DNA from: JAJCYL01 sp965206015
GTDB taxonomy: Bacteria > Bacteroidota > Bacteroidia > Cytophagales > Cyclobacteriaceae
DNA length: 64,000 nt
Reading direction: 5' to 3'
Assembly (NCBI GenBank): GCA_965206015.1
Contig: CBDBIW010000016.1
Span: forward strand, 1,054,001-1,118,000
Position numbers and translations under genes: made by a program. Of the stretch, positions 1 to 8,604 are shown piece after piece. Position 1 is the first letter of the stretch. The number at the start of each line of letters is the position of its first letter. The notes under the pieces were generated by a model. The model made no database searches. It saw only the letters and a program-made list of their open reading frames with translations, and was not told where the DNA came from.

Positions 1-57
1 TGGAGTAAACATGACCTTGCTGACAGTGTGTGGAGGCAACAACTTAATTTGAAATAA
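1..57 (+). CDS. C-terminal end of an unidentified gene
   Basis: An open frame runs from the window edge to a TAA at 55-57 and would encode the last 18 residues of a protein ending in QQLNLK. It stops one base before the TTG start of the DUF983 gene, as expected for operon neighbours. The tail is too short to recognise, and it could be a chance open frame. Confidence 0.35.
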   Translation, partial: WSKHDLADSVWRQQLNLK

Positions 58-58
58 C

Positions 59-421
59 TTGAGCACGATTACCTCATTGGTTAACGAGGAATGCCCTCGG
101 TGTAGGCAGACTAAAATGTTTGTTCATCCACCTTTGCATTGGATGGACTTCACCAAAATGAAAGAAACGTGTTCAAACTGTAATTTGAGGTTTCAGGTAG
201 AGCCGGGTTTCTTCATTGGTGCCATGTACGTGAGTTACGGCTTTATTGTGGGTATAATTATAATAACGGCAGTTATACTTTATAATTTCTTCGGCAATCC
301 GCAAGCCTGGGTGTACACAACCACAGTAATCGTCATTAGTGCTATTCTCCTTCCATTTATTTATCGTTATTCGAGAGTATTATACCTCTATTGGTTTGGG
401 GGCGTAGAGTATTCCGGATAA
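59..421 (+). CDS. DUF983 family membrane protein
   Basis: A 120-residue protein of the DUF983 type. The N-terminal third carries paired cysteines (CPRC at 12-15 and CSNC at 38-41) that resemble a zinc ribbon. Two hydrophobic spans follow (about 51-75 and 84-102), the first preceded by the family-like stretch EPGFFIGAMYVSYG. Length and layout fit the family, whose function is not established; members often sit near respiratory genes. The start is TTG, one base after the stop of the preceding frame, and no in-frame ATG is placed better. It probably lies in the inner membrane. Confidence 0.83.
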   Translation: MSTITSLVNEECPRCRQTKMFVHPPLHWMDFTKMKETCSNCNLRFQVEPGFFIGAMYVSYGFIVGIIIITAVILYNFFGNPQAWVYTTTVIVISAILLPFIYRYSRVLYLYWFGGVEYSG

Positions 422-541
422 ATACCCAATTATTTTTTGGTGCATTAAATGTAACTTGTTGTTGAGTTAGGAGTCTTCCGGTAAATACCGTCTTGTAAAG
501 GTCTTTTATGAGTAGGTGATAATAGTTTTTAATGATCTCTT

Positions 542-634
542 AATGTGGTTGTGGTCATTGCCATTATCATCATTGGATATCATACAATTAAGTCAGCAAC
601 GGCTAACCCGGTTGATGCTTTGAATTACGAGTAA
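542..634 (+). pseudogene. C-terminal remnant of an FtsX/MacB-type ABC permease
   Basis: The frame ending in TAA at 632-634 reads as a hydrophobic segment followed by YHTIKSATANPVDALNYE. That closely resembles the usual end of FtsX-like permeases (a last membrane helix, then a short tail ending in NPV-AL-YE). The frame is closed a few codons upstream and nothing before it looks like a permease, so this is a relic. A relic of the N-terminus of the same type of protein lies at 36360-36464. Confidence 0.45.
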
Positions 635-654
635 AGTAATGATTGATTTTAGGA

Positions 655-1560
655 TCAAACTTTCTCAAAGACCAATCTAAAGTGATCCATAATCTCCTGT
701 TCGAAACAAACCCTGTTAGGGCTGACTCTGAATACTACAATCTGGTGTCTGAACTCTTTTTTTGTAAGATATCTTGGAATTAACGATAGGTAGAGAAGGT
801 ATTTATGCAGGTTAAACTTCCGGAACCTCTTTCTCCATTGTCCAATTGTTTCTATGTAATCTAATCGGCCACTACTTTGTGAGATTAACTTAAAATGAGG
901 CTCAGCGTTTTTAATGACCATTTCAGGGCTATCAGGTAGCCACGATCCAGGGAATTCTTTCATCATCAGGGCCAGAACATTTGAAGCCGACCCTTCTTGA
1001 GCGTTGACATCGATGTCTTCGAAATCGAGCATATTTTTGCTGAAGGTCATGGTTTGCATATAAAACCTGCCTCCAACCGGTAATAGGTCATGTAGAGTCT
1101 TGAAAAAATCACTATAGACTTTTTCTTGTTTGCCTGCTTGCCATTCTTCAATCGAGCAGAAGTGTTCTAAGCCTCCAATGCATGTAACTGCATCAAATTG
1201 TCCGAAATCTTCAGGTTTGACCGTTCTACAATCTTTGACAATAACATTATAGCCATTTTTTTGGCAGGCCTCAGCCTGACCTTTGGATAAGGTCAAGCCT
1301 ATACTTGTAGCTCCTCTTTCCCTGGTAATATATTTGGTAAATGGTGCCCAGCCACAAGCCATGTCAAGTACTTTGCTACCCTCTTTGATGTTTAGGCTAT
1401 CTGCGATGAATTTGTGCTTTGCTTTTTGAGCATCCTCTAATGACATGGAAAAATCCCCATCATATTTGGCACCACTATAATCTCCGGTTTCACCGATACT
1501 CAGTCTGAATATCTTGTCAATGGTGGTATAGGTAAAGTCTAAATCTTGTTTATCGGCCAT
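655..1560 (-). CDS. cyclopropane-fatty-acyl-phospholipid synthase-like methyltransferase
   Basis: A 301-residue class I SAM-dependent methyltransferase. The SAM-binding loop VLDMACGWAP lies at about 64-73. The GLTLSKGQ segment and the later GGLEHF stretch match the mycolic-acid/cyclopropane synthase branch. True CFA synthases are longer (about 380-420 residues) and carry an N-terminal domain missing here, so the methyl acceptor may be a lipid or another small molecule. No signal peptide is visible and the protein should be cytosolic. The ATG lies 3 bp after an A-rich stretch. It stands alone, with a decayed gene upstream. Confidence 0.8.
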   Translation of the reverse strand: MADKQDLDFTYTTIDKIFRLSIGETGDYSGAKYDGDFSMSLEDAQKAKHKFIADSLNIKEGSKVLDMACGWAPFTKYITRERGATSIGLTLSKGQAEACQKNGYNVIVKDCRTVKPEDFGQFDAVTCIGGLEHFCSIEEWQAGKQEKVYSDFFKTLHDLLPVGGRFYMQTMTFSKNMLDFEDIDVNAQEGSASNVLALMMKEFPGSWLPDSPEMVIKNAEPHFKLISQSSGRLDYIETIGQWRKRFRKFNLHKYLLYLSLIPRYLTKKEFRHQIVVFRVSPNRVCFEQEIMDHFRLVFEKV

Positions 1561-1666
1561 TTTTTCTTTCTAAATCTTGTCTAATTGATTAACTATTTGG
1601 TGATTATTTTCAAAAATGTTATTGCAATTCGATACTATGTTTTTTCAATGCCTACTATGTCTATAC

Positions 1667-1698
1667 AAAACCGCAACAATTGAAAACCGCAACAATTG
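1667..1698. repeat. 16-bp tandem duplication
   Basis: Two exact adjacent copies of AAAACCGCAACAATTG (1667-1682 and 1683-1698) in the spacer upstream of the methyltransferase gene. The rest of 1561-1949 shows no coding signal. Confidence 0.9.
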
Positions 1699-1949
1699 AA
1701 AAATATGATTAATTGAAAAGTCACTATTTTCATGAGTATAGTTTGTAAAAACCGTGTGCAGGGAAATGAATAGGGTGCAACTGCCAATTCAGGTTATTAT
1801 TCCTATAAAATTAATAGATTCTACCGAAGTTGTAAAAACCAAAAGATTCAAGTTGGTGGGTTTGTCTGTATAATCAATGGGTTGCTGAGTAAATATCTTC
1901 CCAAACTGAAGTACAAAGACTGATAACAGGCCTAATAAAGTTAAAATGA

Positions 1950-2310
1950 TTAGTGAACGGAGTTAAATTTCTCGCGACCATCCGGGATGAATGCATCTCG
2001 ATTTGGCATTATAAGCTGGGGTAAACTTACCGCATCCATAAGCATATCTTCTTCGATGATCTTGTTCTTGTACAACAAGAAAAGGCTGTAATCGCATAGA
2101 CTTCCTGATCACTAAGAGACCCGGCGCATTGAAAGGCATGCTCCGGCGAACATAATCGAAAATTGTCGTAGCATAAGACCAATAGTTGCCGATAGTTTTA
2201 CCATTTGATTCCGAGGCTGCCAGTGCACCATTTGGCTTTATCCCTCACTATTGCCGCCATGGCAGGCAGCACATATCATAAATGGCTGCCCCATCAATAA
2301 TAAAAAGATG
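1950..2310 (-). pseudogene. decayed c-type cytochrome (sulfite-dehydrogenase/SoxX-like)
   Basis: Joining the minus-strand frames gives a recognisable cytochrome c. A CAACHGG heme motif lies at about 2254-2274, then TIGNYWSYATTIFDYVRRSM and PFNAPG, then (in another frame) LLYKNKIIEEDMLMDAVSLP and MPNRDAFIPDGR. In this family the TIGNYW/RRAMPFNAPG block follows the heme and the MPNRDGF block lies near the end. At least two frameshifts and in-frame stops separate the pieces, and the N-terminus is missing. It was probably a periplasmic electron carrier and is no longer functional. Confidence 0.65.
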
Positions 2311-2327
2311 GTATTGAAATCTATGAT

Positions 2328-3362
2328 TTACCTGGCATACCATTTTGCTACCACTTGTTGGGCATGTTTATTCTGTGGTGTAAACCGCCTATCTGCAATC
2401 CCACCTGCATTATTATGATCAGGGAACCACTTCCACAAAAAGCCGCCTACAAACCATTGCTCATGCCAGAATGTGCGATAAAGTGCTTCGAATGCATTCT
2501 TTTGAGCAATCATGTCCATTTGTTTGTCATCTGCAGTTTCCCATGGAGCTTTTGAGCAGAATTCGACACTTCGATACCCATATTCAGTGAATAGGACAGG
2601 CTTTCCTACAGACTCGCCAAATGTTTGAAGTGCTTGCTTCTGGGGAAGCCATGCCTTTTGCAGGTCTTCTGCGGAAGGCTGTTTTTCAGTGCTTAATGGA
2701 AAATAGGCATCAATTCCGATATAATCCAGTTCCTTCCAAAAGTCCACGTTTTGATAGTTATCCCAATTCGCGGCGTAGGTTAATTGTCCTTGGTAAACAG
2801 TTTTTATTTGGGTAATAAGATTTCTCCAATATTGAGGTCTTTCACGGACAACATGTCTAAATTCTGTGCCAATGCAGAGCATGTCTACATTAGCTGAATC
2901 TGCGATGCCGGCATAGGTCATAATGTATTTGGTGTAATCTGTTTCCCAGATTCCCCAACTTTCCTCGTCGCTTAACTTAAAATCGCCTGGCCATCCGTCA
3001 CCTCTGACCCATACATGTGGTTTCAGCATTATACGAAATCCGATGTCTTTGGCTAATTTGATCGCTTTTGTGATACCCTGGGTTTTTTCACCGAACCACT
3101 GCCTTTTGTAATCGAATTTAACAAAAAGTTCATCTTTTCTTGAAAAGGCATAGGGTACCAAAGCCACCCAGTTGGCATTAACTTTTGTTAGTTCATGAAG
3201 GTCATTTCTGTTTAATGGATCATTTGTTGAGACCAGATTGACACCGTTTACCCGTTCATGATCGAAAAAAATCTCTTTATCCGCAAGGAATAAAATGCCT
3301 GTAAATATGGCCGAAGCAGACACTGCAGCAATGATGATGAACTTATTAAACAGGACGAACAT
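2328..3362 (-). CDS. glycoside hydrolase, GH113-like
   Basis: A 344-residue TIM-barrel glycosidase. An N-terminal hydrophobic segment (about 8-26) is a signal anchor, so the enzyme should be periplasmic or surface-exposed. The likely acid/base is Glu167 in LCIGTEF and the likely nucleophile is Glu260 in LFTEYGYRS. Other family-like blocks are KPHVWVRGDGW (114-124), IGIDAYFP (215-222) and WKWFPDH near the end. GH113 members include endo-beta-mannanases, but the substrate here is not determined. The start overlaps the upstream exporter gene by 17 bp, so the two are probably co-transcribed and translationally coupled. Confidence 0.8.
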   Translation of the reverse strand: MFVLFNKFIIIAAVSASAIFTGILFLADKEIFFDHERVNGVNLVSTNDPLNRNDLHELTKVNANWVALVPYAFSRKDELFVKFDYKRQWFGEKTQGITKAIKLAKDIGFRIMLKPHVWVRGDGWPGDFKLSDEESWGIWETDYTKYIMTYAGIADSANVDMLCIGTEFRHVVRERPQYWRNLITQIKTVYQGQLTYAANWDNYQNVDFWKELDYIGIDAYFPLSTEKQPSAEDLQKAWLPQKQALQTFGESVGKPVLFTEYGYRSVEFCSKAPWETADDKQMDMIAQKNAFEALYRTFWHEQWFVGGFLWKWFPDHNNAGGIADRRFTPQNKHAQQVVAKWYAR

Positions 3363-5583
3363 TTTTCTTTTTCAACAAAAGTAATAGAACTGGTAATAGT
3401 GTAAGGTCAACGATCAATGCAATAACCAGGGTGATTGAAATCAGTAAGCCGGTATAAAAAGTTGCATTAAATGATGAGAATGTAAAAATGACAAATCCAG
3501 AAGAAAGAATAAAGGTCGTGATTATCATGGCCTTGCCTGTTAACATTAAGGTTTGTAGTAGCACTCTGATTTGAGAAGAGGATCTCTTTGATTCAAGATG
3601 AAATCGGGTAAGAAAGTGAATGGTGTCATCTACTGCAATACCAAATGCGATTGCAAAGATGATGGAGGTAGACAATCTTAAGGGGATGTCAAAAATGGCC
3701 ATAAGTGCCGCCAGGAAAAGAAGTGGTAAAATATTGGGGATTAGTGTAATGAGGATAATTTTTAATGAGCGAAAAAGCAGTGACATTATTAAAGTAACTA
3801 CCGCCATGGCAAGTACAAGTCCATAAATTATGTTGTCAACGAGTGCTTTGGTGGTCAGGTCAAACAAGTAGGAAATGCCCGTAATTTTGAAATTCATTAA
3901 GTCCAGATTAACCTCACTTGTCAAGTATTTCTGAAAATCGTCATTGAATTGGAGTCCGGCTTTACTACCTGAATCCCGTGAAAAACCGGTTATTCTACCA
4001 CTTTTTTTATCTTCTGAGACCATTAGTATCGGAAAATGGTGTGCCATCTGGGGGAATTGCCTGACAATTTTAGCTTCATCTACTTCATCCGGTAGCCGAT
4101 AATAGTCTGCTTGCCCCCCATTATTCGCCATATTAAGTGTTTTTATCAAGCCCGCAGGGGATAGGATATTAGGATATTCCTTACTCAGATACGACGTTAC
4201 TTTATCCACTTCCCGGATAACATCCGGTGACAAAATATTTTTATTGGGATTATTAACAGTGACACGCACTTCCATTGGTTTGGACCCGGCAAAATAGTGA
4301 TCGAAAAACGCAAAATCACGAGTCACTTTATGGTCTTTCGGAAAATCAGCCATTAGTGGTGTGTCCACAACCAGTTTATTTAAGGATATCAGTGCTATTA
4401 TGGTCAATGCGATATAGATTGCCAATACTTTTTTGGAGCCGCGAAGAACGATAAAGAGAAGCTTCCCAAGGATTTTGCTCCAATTGGAGATGTTTTTGTT
4501 AGATGGTAAATCACTTAGTGAAGTAGTGGCAGGTAGCAAAGTGAATGTGACTGCATAAGTAACCATGACACCGATTGCTGTATAGATTCCGAGATTTCTC
4601 ACGGGCAGTGAGTCAATAATGATTAGTGTTGTAAATCCAATCGCAGTTGTAATAGAGGTAAGAAAAGTTGCCAGACCTACCTCCCCGGATGTGCGTTTTA
4701 CTGCTTCTGATTTGTCAAGTCCCTTTGCGCACAGATCAAAATATCGTGTTAGAAAGTGGGTTATATCTGACATAGCCGTCACTAACAAAATTGTAGGTAA
4801 CATAGATGATAAAACATCGATGGCCTGGTCCGTAGCCACTAAAACACTTAAGCTTATGATGAGAGACAGACTGATTACTATAAGAGGGATGATCACCCAT
4901 TTAATTTCACGAAATAGCAAAAACAGAATGCCGATGACCAACAAAATCGCCAAAGCAAGGAAAGTGCCAAAACTCTCCTTAATTAATTCAACAAAGTTTG
5001 ATTGTGCCTGGATTCGGCCGGCGACATGATATTCATCAAAATTGAAACCCCTTACTACCCGGTTGATTGATGCGTTCAGTTCGGCTTCGACTGTTTTATC
5101 GCTGTAACGCTCATGGTAAATAATGAGAGCTAGAGTACTGACTTCACTTCGGATCAGCCTTTGAGCAAGATTGGGATGACTGCTAATCTGAAGACTATCT
5201 TCCTCTAGCCGGGTGGGGTCATCTTTATGAAGATATGGAACTAAAACCGTTCCGAGCGGGGCCTGAATAATTTTTTGTGCTGAGAGAGGCGAGAGGACTT
5301 TTGATACACCGTCAATCTTATTTAGTAGCCGAATTAGTGAATCGACTTTATTTAACAAGATAGGATTAAAAAGACCAGCGGAGTTCACGACTGCTACTAG
5401 TAAATAATCATTGTCATGACCGAATTCCGCCACATGTTCCTGGTAGGCTATCCAGTTAGGGTCGCTCATTTCAAAAAAATTATCAAAGTCAAAATTGAAT
5501 TTTAGGTCTGGTAGTTGTGAAATACTTGCCAGGCTGATTACTGCTACAATAGCAATACTCCAATAAGCATTTTTGCTGGTCAC
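3346..5583 (-). CDS. RND/MMPL-family exporter
   Basis: A 745-residue inner-membrane protein with the two-fold repeat of RND/MMPL exporters. The order is one membrane helix, a large periplasmic loop (about 30-200), five helices (about 205-365), then a second helix, loop (about 410-590) and five helices (about 600-735). The repeat-specific motifs are SDITHFLTRYFD in the first half and AVDDTIHFLTRFH in the second, typical of sterol-sensing-like MMPL proteins. Members of this type export lipids or hydrophobic molecules; the cargo is unknown here. It overlaps the downstream GH113-like gene by 17 bp, which hints at a shared role in envelope lipid or glycan handling. Confidence 0.82.
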   Translation of the reverse strand: MTSKNAYWSIAIVAVISLASISQLPDLKFNFDFDNFFEMSDPNWIAYQEHVAEFGHDNDYLLVAVVNSAGLFNPILLNKVDSLIRLLNKIDGVSKVLSPLSAQKIIQAPLGTVLVPYLHKDDPTRLEEDSLQISSHPNLAQRLIRSEVSTLALIIYHERYSDKTVEAELNASINRVVRGFNFDEYHVAGRIQAQSNFVELIKESFGTFLALAILLVIGILFLLFREIKWVIIPLIVISLSLIISLSVLVATDQAIDVLSSMLPTILLVTAMSDITHFLTRYFDLCAKGLDKSEAVKRTSGEVGLATFLTSITTAIGFTTLIIIDSLPVRNLGIYTAIGVMVTYAVTFTLLPATTSLSDLPSNKNISNWSKILGKLLFIVLRGSKKVLAIYIALTIIALISLNKLVVDTPLMADFPKDHKVTRDFAFFDHYFAGSKPMEVRVTVNNPNKNILSPDVIREVDKVTSYLSKEYPNILSPAGLIKTLNMANNGGQADYYRLPDEVDEAKIVRQFPQMAHHFPILMVSEDKKSGRITGFSRDSGSKAGLQFNDDFQKYLTSEVNLDLMNFKITGISYLFDLTTKALVDNIIYGLVLAMAVVTLIMSLLFRSLKIILITLIPNILPLLFLAALMAIFDIPLRLSTSIIFAIAFGIAVDDTIHFLTRFHLESKRSSSQIRVLLQTLMLTGKAMIITTFILSSGFVIFTFSSFNATFYTGLLISITLVIALIVDLTLLPVLLLLLKKKNVRPV

Positions 5584-5665
5584 CTGGCCAAATACGTCAA
5601 TAATTAACAGTCATCCAAGTAGAAGTGATTTACTTGGGTGGACAGCGTGTGGGGTTGACTGATTA

Positions 5666-6523
5666 AAGACCGTTGCAAAAGTCATGAACGATGATTCGCG
5701 TTGGATTTTTGGCTAAAGACTGAAGTTGTCTACTTGTATTTTTTCTGTTTTCTCTGTTCTTTGGGGTGCGACAGGCTTCATTTTTAACGATTAGACGCAA
5801 TGATCCCAGGGGTGCGATACAAATTGTAAGATAGTGCTTCCATTATGTTCTGATTATGCATCTTCTCTATCCCTCTGTACCCTGCTACTCCTCCGGCGAA
5901 CCAAAGTCTGATGCCCCCAAATGTGCGTTCTACTTTAAAACGTGTCTTACCTGCTAATTTATTGAAACGCTTCTCCCAATGGGTTAAGGGCTTGTTCCTT
6001 TAGGCCTCAAAGGAGTTTCTATCACACTGGCATCGACTATGACTCTTGTTTTAACGATGATTTTATGCCTGCTCAACTGCGAATTGATCTCCTTAAAAAG
6101 CAGCTCAAAACCACCTGATTTAGACATGGCACTACGAAAGCGGCTTAAAGTACTATGGATCTGGAGCTGCCTGATCTGTTGTTAATCCACAGAAATAGCC
6201 AAAAGAAATACGATCATTGACACGATCTTCTACTTCATAATCGCTCAATCCGTACCCTGTTTGAAGTAAACACCTCTTAAATGGCAACAGCCCGTCATAA
6301 CCGGGTTTACCTGTCGCACTCCTGCCCTTTTGATAATAGGCAGAGATGACTGATTCAATCGATCCCCGGTCCAAAACAGTATTTATCTGAGTGAAAAAAG
6401 TCTTTTTTATTTTGCGGGTTCGTAGCTCACAAATGCTGTCCGCCAGGCTGAGAATGGATTGTTTTTGCATACGTAAATGTAATACATAACGAGTAATATT
6501 TCAGAATGCCTTGCAACGATCTT
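5666..6523 (-). mobile_element. IS5-like element, internally deleted, copy 1
   Basis: An 858-bp element bounded by inverted ends AAGACCGTTGCAA (5666-5678) and TTGCAACGATCTT (6511-6523). It is one of three near-identical copies in the window (others at 44352-45207 and 49316-50172). The transposase it carries lacks the central catalytic block and has stops, so it is non-autonomous. No clear target duplication surrounds this copy. An ISL3-type transposase remnant abuts it, so it may have landed in that element or suffered an adjacent deletion. Confidence 0.85.
5784..6470 (-). pseudogene. IS5-family transposase, disrupted (copy 1)
   Basis: The first 105 residues are an intact InsH/DUF772-type N-terminus (GYDGLLPFKRCLLQTGYGLS, then VEDRVNDRISFGYFCGL), ending early at APDP-stop after a base insertion. 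The continuation in another frame reads HSTLSRFRSAMSKSGG, then IVDASVIETPLRP, and jumps straight to THWEKRFNKLAGKTRFK and FAGGVAGYRGIEKMHNQN. The roughly 100-residue block normally between the last two, including a catalytic Asp, is absent. This copy keeps a better reading NSQLSRHK than the other two. Confidence 0.8.
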
Positions 6524-6546
6524 GATACATTTGGCTGACGGATCAT

Positions 6547-6942
6547 ATGAACCTGACAGAAAAACAACGACTCAAATTTGAAGCCATTGACCTGACCAGT
6601 TACAAAACATCCAGCGCATGGAGAATCAAGGAAAATTTTCGTGACATCCATTTCAAACAGTCATCTCAGGAAGCTTTTATCTTATTCTATGCATGGCTAA
6701 GAAACGCTCAAAGATGTGGTATTGGTCAAATCATTAAAGTCGCTAATATGTTTAAGGCTCATATGCAAGGAATTATCAACGCAATGATATTTGCTAAAAG
6801 TAACGCAATGGCTGAGCGTCTCAATGGTAAACTCCAAGAAATCAAGCTCTCGGCAAGAGGCTGTCGAACCTTTGAAAAGTTCAAAAGTGCTATCCTGTTT
6901 TTTCATGGCAATTTATCCCTTTACCCACAAGAAACTCTGTAG
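6547..6942 (+). pseudogene. ISL3-family transposase, C-terminal remnant
   Basis: A 131-residue frame covering only the C-terminal part of an ISL3/DDE transposase. It contains DLTSYKTSSAWRIKENFRDI, NAQRCGIGQIIKVANMFKAH and the terminal catalytic-Glu region SNAMAERLNGKLQEIKLSAR. The N-terminal zinc-finger/HTH half and the first catalytic Asp residues are missing; the IS5-like element ends 23 bp upstream. From 6943 to 7071 are short disrupted frames (one ends LADKLKAVRQLGDQ, another LENELTAKQVSS) that I do not recognise. Confidence 0.75.
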
Positions 6943-7077
6943 AACCAAAAACAAGGAGCAAAGCGACGGCTAGCACTGGCGGATAAATTAAAGGCAGTAC
7001 GCCAACTTGGTGATCAATAATTTGATTAAAGAATTAGAAAATGAGCTCACCGCTAAACAAGTATCGTCCTAAAATAA

Positions 7078-7099
7078 TAAAAGGGCACTAATGCCCTTT
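7078..7099 (-). terminator. Rho-independent terminator of the SDR gene
   Basis: Inverted arms AAAGGGCA (7080-7087) and TGCCCTTT (7092-7099) enclose CTAA. On the minus strand a T-rich run follows, placed 25 bp after the SDR stop codon. Confidence 0.7.
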
Positions 7100-7124
7100 C
7101 AAAACTTCTATATAAAAATTACCT

Positions 7125-7877
7125 CTATAAGGTAATCATACCGCCGTCAATGATCAGTTCGTGGCCGATCACATATCGAGAGTCATTCGATGCCAGATAA
7201 AGGACACCCTGAGCTATCTCCTCAGATTCACCAAATCGATTCATAGGCACATTGGCAAGGATGTCTGCAGCAGCCTCATTCACTTGTTCTTCGGTCATTC
7301 CTGTTTTACCAAAAAGTGGTGTATTGATTGGTCCGGGACTAACCGCATTTACCCTTATATTTCTACCAAGGAGCTCAGCTGAAAATGTTTTGGCCAGGCT
7401 AATAACTGCTGCTTTAGTGGCAGCATAGACAGTTAAGTTCTGCATACCCTGACTAGCTGCAACAGATGCATTCAGTATGATTGAACCACCATCATTCATT
7501 AGAGGCAACAATTTTTGCACAGTGAAAAACAATCCTTTCACGTTAATATTGAATTGCTCATCGAAATTGGCTTCGTCGACTGCATCAAGTGGAACGAGCC
7601 TCGCCACGCCTGCATTCACAAACAATACATCAACTTTCTTGCCAGTTGAAGATATTTTTGAGGTTAAGTTTTCAATGTCTGACAGTTTCGCTGCGTCTGC
7701 CAAAACACCTACTGCCTTCGGTCCAAGTCCTTCAACAGCAACATCTACCCTTTCTTGACTCCTGCCTGTGATTATTACTTCTTCTGCACCTTCTTTAATA
7801 AAAAGCTCTGCTGTTGAATAACCGATACCACTATTGCCGCCTGTAATGACAGCTACTTTGTTTTCTAATTTACCCAT
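7125..7877 (-). CDS. short-chain dehydrogenase/reductase (SDR) family oxidoreductase
   Basis: A classical SDR of 250 residues from the ATG chosen here. The NAD(P)-binding motif TGGNSGIG is at 12-19, NNAG-like VNAG at about 88-91, catalytic Ser138 and the YxxxK pair Tyr151/Lys155, and the C-terminus ends GGMITL. A start nine codons upstream (7904) is possible but adds only a lysine/isoleucine-rich tail. The reaction is NAD(P)-linked oxidation or reduction of an unidentified alcohol or carbonyl compound. A palindromic operator at 7928-7941, also found at the tetR gene next door, suggests direct control by that repressor. Confidence 0.88.
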   Translation of the reverse strand: MGKLENKVAVITGGNSGIGYSTAELFIKEGAEEVIITGRSQERVDVAVEGLGPKAVGVLADAAKLSDIENLTSKISSTGKKVDVLFVNAGVARLVPLDAVDEANFDEQFNINVKGLFFTVQKLLPLMNDGGSIILNASVAASQGMQNLTVYAATKAAVISLAKTFSAELLGRNIRVNAVSPGPINTPLFGKTGMTEEQVNEAAADILANVPMNRFGESEEIAQGVLYLASNDSRYVIGHELIIDGGMITL

Positions 7878-7927
7878 TATTTTAATTTTGATTTTTTTGA
7901 ACACATGCTCAGTAATAACGACATATT

Positions 7928-7941
7928 GGAACGATTGTTCT
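7928..7941. promoter_or_regulatory. TetR-type operator upstream of the SDR gene
   Basis: GGAACGATTGTTCT is a near-perfect inverted repeat (GGAAC-N4-GTTCT) lying 51 bp before the SDR start. A perfect version, GGAACGATTGTTCC, occurs at 8556-8569 upstream of the neighbouring tetR gene. Sharing the core between just these two positions points to binding by the TetR-like protein encoded between them. Confidence 0.65.
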
Positions 7942-7958
7942 GTTTTAAATCAAAAAAA

Positions 7959-8534
7959 TCAAATTATATTTTGAAGTAGGTTATCCCCTATCCTTTTTAA
8001 CCTTTTACTGTCATTCTTCAATAAACCTGTCATCCGCATACCTTGCAACCCTGCTATTAAATAATCACTGAGTTCCTCCGGACTCTTAACTCTATTTATC
8101 TCATTCTTTCGTTGACCATTGGCAATCATAGTTGATAACATCTTTCCAAGATCAGATAAATTATTTTTTAAGATTTTAAGTACATCGCTATTTTCGGCAA
8201 AGAATTCAGTAGTACTATTTAATATAAAACAACCTTTGCTATCGGAATCCGAAATAATCTCATGGATATAGTCATGAACAAATTGCTTAATTCCCTCTGC
8301 AGCCGAATCTATTTCAAGATAATGATCCGAGATTCCAAATTCTTGGTTATATGCTTCTAATGCTTCGATAAATAATGAATGCTTATCCCCAAATGTGTCA
8401 TACATACTAGATCTATTAATACCCATGCCCTCCACCAGATCTTGCATACTGGTCGCATGATATCCTTTTTTCCAGAATAGGATCATCGCTTTGTTTAGGG
8501 CATCTTTCCTTTTAAATGCTTTAGTACGGGGCAT
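7959..8534 (-). CDS. TetR/AcrR family transcriptional regulator
   Basis: About 191 residues from the ATG of MPRTKAFKRKDAL. The N-terminal helix-turn-helix is clear (ALNKAMILFWKKGYHATSMQ, then GMGINRSSMYDTFGDKHSLF). The C-terminal ligand/dimer domain is alpha-helical, includes the family-like FVHDYIHEIISDSDSKGCFI and carries one cysteine. It lies upstream of, and in the same orientation as, the SDR gene. A perfect 14-bp inverted repeat sits 22 bp ahead of its start, so it probably represses itself and the SDR in response to an unknown electrophile or small molecule. An upstream start at 8555 would lie against the operator and is less likely. Confidence 0.85.
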   Translation of the reverse strand: MPRTKAFKRKDALNKAMILFWKKGYHATSMQDLVEGMGINRSSMYDTFGDKHSLFIEALEAYNQEFGISDHYLEIDSAAEGIKQFVHDYIHEIISDSDSKGCFILNSTTEFFAENSDVLKILKNNLSDLGKMLSTMIANGQRKNEINRVKSPEELSDYLIAGLQGMRMTGLLKNDSKRLKRIGDNLLQNII

Positions 8535-8555
8535 ATCTAAAATAACGATAATCAA

Positions 8556-8569
8556 GGAACGATTGTTCC
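8556..8569. promoter_or_regulatory. TetR-type operator upstream of tetR
   Basis: A perfect inverted repeat GGAAC-GATT-GTTCC just ahead of the regulator gene, matching the site at 7928-7941 in 13 of 14 positions. This is consistent with autoregulation. Confidence 0.65.
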
Positions 8570-8604
8570 GAATAGATTAAGCCTGTCACTATGAAGGTTC
8601 TTCC

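Noticed and set aside
4619..5029. Long plus-strand frame inside the RND exporter
   Set aside because: It lies opposite a clear coding frame with membrane helices and RND motifs and has no protein features of its own.
5666..6523. A 2-bp target duplication around IS5-like copy 1
   Set aside because: The flanks are TA and GA, which do not match, unlike GT/GT and GC/GC at copies 2 and 3.
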